From contig JAITDM010000075.1 of assembly GCA_031282535.1 (NCBI GenBank), forward strand, positions 1 to 10,185: a stretch of DNA of 10,185 bases. Direction: 5' to 3'. The DNA comes from Oscillospiraceae bacterium. Lineage in GTDB: Bacteria > Bacillota > Clostridia > Oscillospirales > UBA929. Numbering within the stretch: position 1 is the stretch's first letter; each line of letters begins with the position of its first letter. Positions 6,196 through 10,185 of the stretch are shown in pieces. The position numbers and the translations under genes were made by a program. A model generated the notes under the pieces. It searched no databases. It was not told where the DNA came from and saw only the letters and a program-made list of their open reading frames with translations.

Positions 6196-7379
6196 ACGTA
6201 AAGCGATATCTCGCCGAGGACGTGACCGAGGCGATGGGGAAGGTCCGCGCCGAGCTGGGGCTCGACGCCTTCATTTTAAACACGCGCAAGATCCGCCGTC
6301 ACGGGGTGAGCGGCTGGTTTCGCCGTCCGCTCGTGGAGGTGGTGGCCGCCTACGAGCCGGCGCCCGCGCCGCCGCCCGCCGTCCGGAGGGCCGATCCGCC
6401 GCCGCCGCTGGCGCCGCTGCCGCTCACGGACATCCGCACCGGGGAGCGGGTGCTGACGCCGAACCTCACGGCCGGGCCGGAGAAGATCGGCGCGCTGGAG
6501 AGCAAGATCGACAGCCTCTCCGCCACGCTGGACACGCTGGTGGGCCGGATCCGGGCGGAGGCGGACGCCGCCGGAGACCCCCCGGAGGTGGAGGCGCTGG
6601 TGGGCGCCCTGCTGGAGGGGGAGGTGCACGAGCCGTTTGCCCACAGGATCGGTCGGGAGGCCGCCGACATCGCGCGGCGGCGGGCGGCGGACCCGGCCGA
6701 GGTGATGGAACAGCTCTTAAAACAGTACCTGGGCGAGGCCGCGCCCATCCAGTTGAAGCCGTACCGGCGCACCGTCGTCATCATGGTGGGGCCGACGGGC
6801 GTGGGCAAGACGACCACCATCGCGAAGCTGGCCGCCATCTACGCGATCAACCACGGCGCCCGCGTGGGCATCATCACGACGGACACCTACCGCATCGCCG
6901 CGGTGGAGCAGCTTCGTACATACGCCGAGATTCTCTCCGTACCGATCGCCGTCGTCTACGCGCCCGAGGAGATGGAGGCGGCGCTGCGCGAGCAGGAGGG
7001 GTGCGACATCGTGTTCATCGACACGGCGGGGAAAAGCCCGAACGACCCGACCCTGGAGCCGGAGCTGCGGGCCCTGCTCGCCGCCTCAGGCGCCGACGAG
7101 GTGCACCTCGTGCTCAGCGCCGCGACCAGTTTTACGGGCTGTCTCAACATCGTCAGGACCTATGCGTTCTTAGAGAATTTCAAGCTGCTGTTTACCAAAA
7201 TGGACGAGACGCCCGTGTGGGGCATGCTGCTCAACCTCAAGATGCTCACCGACCGCGCGGTCTCTTACATGACGGCCGGGCAGACGGTGCCCGACGACAT
7301 CGAGGTCATGAACGCCCGCAAGATCACGGACAGATTGCTGGGTGTCCGCCCGCTGGCGGGATCCGGCGGATGGCGCTAG
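6192..7379 (+). CDS. flhF: SRP-type GTPase FlhF (flagellar placement)
   Basis: FlhF is a signal-recognition-particle-family GTPase that dimerises on GTP at the membrane and marks the site of flagellar assembly; FlhG stimulates its GTPase. The protein has 395 residues. An N-terminal B domain (MNVKRYLAEDVTEAMGKVRA) is followed by a Pro-rich linker (about 56-78), an N domain, then the G domain from about 193. G1 is GPTGVGKT at 200-207, followed by TTDTYRIAAVEQL, DTAGKSPND (G3) and TKMDET (G4). The G3 reads DTAGK where many relatives have DTAGR. The start is TTG 6192, overlapping the flhA stop by four bases, with only GT-rich sequence (GGGGTGGTGG, 6178-6187) as binding site. Coupling to flhA translation is likely. 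Confidence 0.95.
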   Translation: MNVKRYLAEDVTEAMGKVRAELGLDAFILNTRKIRRHGVSGWFRRPLVEVVAAYEPAPAPPPAVRRADPPPPLAPLPLTDIRTGERVLTPNLTAGPEKIGALESKIDSLSATLDTLVGRIRAEADAAGDPPEVEALVGALLEGEVHEPFAHRIGREAADIARRRAADPAEVMEQLLKQYLGEAAPIQLKPYRRTVVIMVGPTGVGKTTTIAKLAAIYAINHGARVGIITTDTYRIAAVEQLRTYAEILSVPIAVVYAPEEMEAALREQEGCDIVFIDTAGKSPNDPTLEPELRALLAASGADEVHLVLSAATSFTGCLNIVRTYAFLENFKLLFTKMDETPVWGMLLNLKMLTDRAVSYMTAGQTVPDDIEVMNARKITDRLLGVRPLAGSGGWR

Positions 7380-7397
7380 GGTGGGGGTCATCGCGTT

Positions 7398-8267
7398 ATG
7401 AACGACCAGGCCGGCGCGTTGCGCCAGATCATCGCCAACATCAAAGGCCAACGCGCGCGTACGCCCGGGACGGGCGCCCGCGTGGTGGTCGTGACCTCCG
7501 GCAAGGGCGGCGTCGGCAAAACAAACGTCACGGTGAACCTGGCCCTGGCCCTGAGCCGGAAAGGTTTGCGCGTGCTGATCTTTGACGCGGACTTCGGGCT
7601 TGCCAACGTGGACGTCGTCCTGGGCGTCACGCCGGCGTACGACCTGGCCCACGTCGTGCGGCACCGCGGGGACATCCGGGACGCCGTCTGCGACGGGCCG
7701 TACGGCGTCCGGTTCATCTCGGGCGGCTCGGGCGTGCAGGAGCTCATCCGGCTGAGCGCCGGCCAGCTGGCGGACCTGATGGACAACCTGCTCCAGCTCG
7801 ACGACATGGCCGACGTGGTGCTGCTGGACACCGGCGCCGGGATCTCGGACCACATCCTGAGCATGGTGGGCGCCGCGCAGGAGGTCGTCGTCGTGACGAC
7901 GCCGGAGCCCACGTCCATCATGGACGCCTATGCCCTCATCAAATTTCTGACGGCGCGCGCGGAGAGCGGCCCTCGGGTCCGGCTGGTGGTCAACCGGGCG
8001 GACAGCGAGAGCGAGGCGGCCGACACGCTCCGCAAGGTGGCGGCCGTGGTGCGGCTCTATCTCCGGACGGAGATCGAGGAGATGGGCTTTATATTGTCCG
8101 ACCCGGCGGTGTCCAAGGCGGTGCGTCTCCAGCGTCCCTTTGTGCTCAGCTTTCCGCAGAGCGCGGCGGCGCGCAACATCGAGACGCTGGCGTGGCGGTT
8201 CATGGGTACGGAGCCGGAACGCCGCCCCGGGCTGCGCGCATTTTTTACAAGAATGGCCGGAAGGTAA
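7398..8267 (+). CDS. flhG: MinD-type ATPase FlhG (YlxH/FleN)
   Basis: FlhG is a MinD/ParA-family ATPase that limits flagellar number and stimulates FlhF GTP hydrolysis. The protein has 289 residues. Residues 3-9 read DQAGALR, matching the DQAxxLR activator helix that contacts FlhF. The deviant Walker A is SGKGGVGKT (34-42), the switch I region is DADFGLANVD and switch II is LLDTGAGI. VTTPEPTSIMDAYALIK follows, typical of the subgroup. The C-terminal RPFVLSFPQSAAARNIETLA is also family-like. ATG 7398 lies 18 bases after the flhF stop, with GTGGGGG at 7381-7387 as a modest binding site. The stop opens the longest gene-free stretch of the window (8268-8507). Confidence 0.95.
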   Translation: MNDQAGALRQIIANIKGQRARTPGTGARVVVVTSGKGGVGKTNVTVNLALALSRKGLRVLIFDADFGLANVDVVLGVTPAYDLAHVVRHRGDIRDAVCDGPYGVRFISGGSGVQELIRLSAGQLADLMDNLLQLDDMADVVLLDTGAGISDHILSMVGAAQEVVVVTTPEPTSIMDAYALIKFLTARAESGPRVRLVVNRADSESEAADTLRKVAAVVRLYLRTEIEEMGFILSDPAVSKAVRLQRPFVLSFPQSAAARNIETLAWRFMGTEPERRPGLRAFFTRMAGR

Positions 8268-8319
8268 TGGGAGTTTTGTCATGAAATATTGAAATTTATC
8301 CGCAAAGGAGGGTTGGGGC

Positions 8320-8348
8320 TTGCATTTATCCCATCTTATCGATACAAT
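8320..8348 (+). promoter_or_regulatory. Candidate sigma-A-type promoter for the PilZ-sigD unit
   Basis: TTGCAT (8320-8325) and TACAAT (8343-8348) are separated by exactly 17 bases. The -10 box matches TATAAT at five of six positions; the -35 box is weak (TTG only). The region is AT-rich compared with the genes around it. A start site near 8355 would give a leader of about 150 bases before the PilZ gene. This would let the PilZ protein and sigD be expressed apart from the long operon. The same bases also form the start of a possible small ORF, so the two readings compete. Confidence 0.35.
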
Positions 8349-8511
8349 AAAGACAAAAGATGTCGGTAAACCGCCGCATGAATTGGACGCCGAAAGTGCG
8401 CGATTCATGCACAAAAGGCGCCATTTCGCTGTGGCGACATACAAAATATACCATATTATGTGGTTTGCCGGCGAATACCGCCGCATCCAAGGGAGGGAGC
8501 GGCCCCTGTGA
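8320..8511 (+). CDS. Possible small 63-residue protein coupled to the PilZ gene
   Basis: A TTG start at 8320 is preceded by a strong Shine-Dalgarno, AAAGGAGGG at 8304-8312, with a seven-base gap. The frame ends in TGA at 8509-8511, overlapping the GTG of the PilZ gene as GTGA, the arrangement of coupled genes. The peptide is rich in His and Lys/Arg and contains a short KIYHIMWFAGEYRR stretch. I do not recognise it. Against it: codon use is much more AT-rich at third positions than the neighbours, and the same stretch contains a candidate promoter and inverted repeats. A leader peptide is a further option. Confidence 0.3.
   Translation: MHLSHLIDTIKTKDVGKPPHELDAESARFMHKRRHFAVATYKIYHIMWFAGEYRRIQGRERPL
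8352..8440 (+). promoter_or_regulatory. Possible structured RNA leader upstream of the PilZ gene
   Basis: Nested complementarity is visible: ATGTCG (8360-8365) with CGACAT (8435-8440), enclosing GCATGAAT (8376-8383) with ATTCATGC (8403-8410) and CGCCA (8419-8423) with TGGCG (8432-8436). The last pairing competes with the outer stem for two bases. Together these could form a three-way junction. I do not recognise a known riboswitch class; in particular, the c-di-GMP-I conserved core is not present. The position, between a candidate promoter and a c-di-GMP receptor gene, is the reason to note it. Confidence 0.3.
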
Positions 8512-9224
8512 ATGGAGAACTGGGTCTCGGCGAGCGCCTGGAGATTACGATCGGCGAGAAACGCTGTGTCAGCGACATACAGGAACTTGGGAAGGAGGGC
8601 GTGCTGATTCTTTCGGCGCCCACGTACCGGGGGGTGGCGGTGCCGCTGCGCGAGGGGGATCTGCTGCACGTGACGTTTTACCGGACGGGCGGCATGTTCA
8701 GTTTTATGGCGCGGCTGTGCCGGCGCTTCAAAGAGGGGGCGCTTGCCCTGATCGAGGTGGAGATGTGCTCTCCCATCAGCAAATATCAGCGCCGCGATTT
8801 TGTTCGCTTGGAGACGGTACTGCCCGTGTCCGTCCGGGTTCTCGCGGCGCCGGAGCAGTTTGCCGGCCGCACTGTGGAGGAGATGTTGCAGCAGATTTGC
8901 GACCGGCGTTATGAAGGGGTCCCGAGGCCGCCGAGGCCGGGGGAGCGTGTGTACGCGTGCCACACCGTCGATCTTTCGGGCGGCGGGGCGCGGTTTGTCG
9001 CCGAGGAGCCCTTTGAAAGGGAGGCCCTCCTCGAGTGCACGTTCAGTCTGAAGCGCCGGGGGGCGCTGACGGTGGACGGATGCGTCGTCCGCGTGACGGA
9101 GCAGTCCTCCGAGGGGGCCCGGTACTGTGCGAGCGTACGATTTGTCAACATGGAGGAGAGGCTGCGCAGAAACATCATCAAGTACATTTTTGGAGAGCAG
9201 TCCAAGGAATACCGGAGGCAATAA
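8508..9224 (+). CDS. YcgR-like PilZ-domain protein (c-di-GMP receptor)
   Basis: Proteins of this family bind cyclic di-GMP and act on the flagellar motor as a brake; in Bacillus the equivalent is YpfA/DgrA. The protein has 238 residues. Residues about 1-90 form the N-terminal beta domain of the YcgR type (EGDLLHVTFYRTGGMFSF). The PilZ domain starts with QRRDFVR, giving the RxxxR motif at R96-R100, and continues to DLSGGG, the D/NxSxxG motif at D155-G160. Both ligand-binding motifs are intact. The gap between them (54 residues) looks longer than in most PilZ domains I know and contains a charged, Pro-rich insert (about 112-148). GTG 8508 is chosen because GGGAGGGAG at 8491-8499 lies eight bases upstream; the frame remains open to 8460. 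In Firmicutes a ycgR-like gene at this place in the flagellar operon is common. Confidence 0.9.
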   Translation: MNGELGLGERLEITIGEKRCVSDIQELGKEGVLILSAPTYRGVAVPLREGDLLHVTFYRTGGMFSFMARLCRRFKEGALALIEVEMCSPISKYQRRDFVRLETVLPVSVRVLAAPEQFAGRTVEEMLQQICDRRYEGVPRPPRPGERVYACHTVDLSGGGARFVAEEPFEREALLECTFSLKRRGALTVDGCVVRVTEQSSEGARYCASVRFVNMEERLRRNIIKYIFGEQSKEYRRQ

Positions 9225-9267
9225 CGCGGCGGCGGGGCAACCGCGGAGAGCCGGGGGGGCGCGCCGG

Positions 9268-9285
9268 GGCGCCTGTACAGGCGCC
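9268..9285. promoter_or_regulatory. Perfect 18-bp palindrome before sigD
   Basis: GGCGCCTGTACAGGCGCC is fully self-complementary and centred between 9276 and 9277. It lies 27 bases upstream of the sigD ATG, in the 88-base gap after the PilZ gene. In DNA it could be an operator for a dimeric regulator. In RNA it makes a 7-bp GC stem with a GTAC loop shortly before the sigD Shine-Dalgarno. No T-run follows, so it is not a terminator. A second 8-base palindrome, GGCGCGCC, lies just upstream at 9258-9265. Confidence 0.55.
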
Positions 9286-9312
9286 GACATGGCAAACGGG
9301 AGGATTGGATGT

Positions 9313-10089
9313 ATGGCAAACAGAAGACCCGCATGTGCGACAAAAGTGGAGGATCATACGCAGGAACTGTGGCGGAATTTTGTGGAGACACGTAGCCTGG
9401 AGGCGCGCAATGAGCTGGTCATGCACTATGTGCATTTGGTGAAGAGCATAGTCTGCCGCATGGTGCCGACCTATCGGAAACACGTGGATTTTGACGACCT
9501 GATGAGCTGCGGGGTCCTGGGTCTCATGGACGCCATCGACAAATTCGACATCCATAAAGAGGTGAAATTTGAGACCTACGCGTCTCTGCGCATCAAGGGC
9601 GAGATCATCGACCAGATCCGCAAGCAGGACTGGGCGCCCATCAGTCTGCGGCAGAAGATCAAGCGCATTGAAGAGGGCTATCACGAGCTCGAGGGCCGTC
9701 TCGGCCGTTCGGCGTCTGAAAAAGAGGTGGCCGAGTTCGTCAACATGGATGTGGAGAGCGTCAAAAGGACATTGGACGAGTCCCACACCTTCAACCTGGT
9801 CTGTCTGGACGAGATTTTGGTTGACCGCATCAAGAGCGAGGAGATGATGGTCAGCAACGAGGAGACGCCGGAGGAGCACATCGAGGCGGACGAGCTCAAA
9901 GAGATACTGGGCCGCTACATAGACAACCTGCCGGAAAAAGAGCGGCTGGTTGTGACGCTGTATTATTTTGAGGAGCTGACGCTCAAGGAGATCGGGCTGG
10001 TGCTCGGCGTGTCCGAGTCACGCGTGTCCCAGATCCACTCCAAGGCCCTGATGGGCCTGCGCGGCAAGATGCAGCAGGCATTTTCTTAG
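9313..10089 (+). CDS. sigD: Flagellar sigma factor SigD (FliA/WhiG family)
   Basis: This sigma-28 family factor directs transcription of late flagellar, motility and chemotaxis genes and is normally held by the anti-sigma factor FlgM. The protein has 258 residues, close to Bacillus SigD. Region 2 is clear (DFDDLMSCGVLGLMDAIDKF, 59-78, then VKFETYASLRIKGEIIDQIR). Region 3 includes SLRQKIKRIEEGYHELEGRL (111-130), and region 4 the helix-turn-helix LTLKEIGLVLGVSESRVSQI. ATG 9313 is chosen because GGGAGGA at 9298-9304 stands eight bases upstream. The frame is open back to 9127, but that part overlaps the PilZ gene. Another in-frame ATG at 9289 begins with the same nine bases (ATGGCAAAC) but has no good binding site. 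No chemotaxis genes separate it from the PilZ gene. Confidence 0.95.
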   Translation: MANRRPACATKVEDHTQELWRNFVETRSLEARNELVMHYVHLVKSIVCRMVPTYRKHVDFDDLMSCGVLGLMDAIDKFDIHKEVKFETYASLRIKGEIIDQIRKQDWAPISLRQKIKRIEEGYHELEGRLGRSASEKEVAEFVNMDVESVKRTLDESHTFNLVCLDEILVDRIKSEEMMVSNEETPEEHIEADELKEILGRYIDNLPEKERLVVTLYYFEELTLKEIGLVLGVSESRVSQIHSKALMGLRGKMQQAFS

Positions 10090-10185
10090 GGGGCGGTTCA
10101 CTGCTCCGTTGCGCACGCTTGCTTGTCTTTTTGCCGCAATACTTTGTCGTCCTCCCTTGCAAGGCACCAAGCCTTGCGGCGGTCG
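10090..10185. other. Non-coding tail after sigD with a 7-bp hairpin
   Basis: No plus-strand gene is visible in the last 96 bases. GCAAGGC (10159-10165) and GCCTTGC (10171-10177) form a perfect 7-bp stem around ACCAA. The bases after it are GGCGGTCG, not T-rich, so an intrinsic terminator is not supported, although the window ends too soon to exclude one. The minus-strand frame is open throughout but has no start signal. The stretch is not like the neighbouring genes in codon pattern and could be part of a dispersed repeat. Confidence 0.4.

Noticed and set aside
8352..8440. c-di-GMP-I riboswitch
   Set aside because: Short pieces such as GGTAAACC and GGACGC look tempting, but the conserved core order (GACGCAAAGCC, then the receptor helix with TACCG) is absent.
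7170..9290. 706-residue minus-strand ORF
   Set aside because: It runs across flhF, flhG, the leader and the PilZ gene, all of which have clear domains on the plus strand. Its composition is that of an antisense artefact.
9127..9312. N-terminal extension of SigD
   Set aside because: It overlaps the PilZ coding region and the palindrome, and a strong Shine-Dalgarno supports ATG 9313.

Overview
The window holds a run of co-directional (+ strand) flagellar genes from a GC-rich, motile Gram-positive bacterium, most likely a member of the Clostridia. The gene order fliP-fliQ-fliR-flhB-flhA-flhF-flhG-PilZ protein-sigD follows the late part of the fla/che operon of Firmicutes. The good Shine-Dalgarno sites (AGGAGG, AAAGGAGGG) and the frequent GTG/TTG starts fit that assignment. 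The genus cannot be fixed from sequence alone.

Layout. Bases 1-849 hold a Pro/Ala/Ser-rich reading frame in the place usually taken by fliO. It has no recognisable FliO domain, and its best coding frame appears to switch near a small hairpin at 123-141. Bases 846-6195 encode the five core membrane proteins of the flagellar type III export gate: FliP, FliQ, FliR, FlhB and FlhA. Bases 6192-8267 encode FlhF (SRP-type GTPase) and FlhG (MinD-type ATPase), which set flagellar position and number. A 240-base gap (8268-8507) follows. It looks like a promoter plus structured leader, or a small coupled ORF. After it come a YcgR-like PilZ protein (c-di-GMP receptor/flagellar brake) and SigD/FliA, the flagellar sigma factor. 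The last 96 bases are non-coding as far as can be seen.

How the genes work together. FliP, FliQ and FliR form the export channel, FlhB switches substrate class, and FlhA is the energy-coupled docking platform. FlhF recruits early components to the chosen site and FlhG restrains it. The PilZ protein probably slows the motor when c-di-GMP is high. SigD transcribes the late flagellar and chemotaxis genes. No chemotaxis genes lie between the PilZ gene and sigD, where B. subtilis has cheB-cheA-cheW-cheC-cheD.

The most unusual content is not the genes but a set of 7-base-period repeats that invade this conserved operon at three places. One lies inside the first ORF (394-600), where it is arranged as in-frame 48-base units. 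One lies between fliP and fliQ (1743-1788), flanked by two hairpins. One lies between flhB and flhA (4011-4118), where the inverted-repeat element supplies the flhB stop codon. The second and third share an 18-base sequence in opposite orientation.
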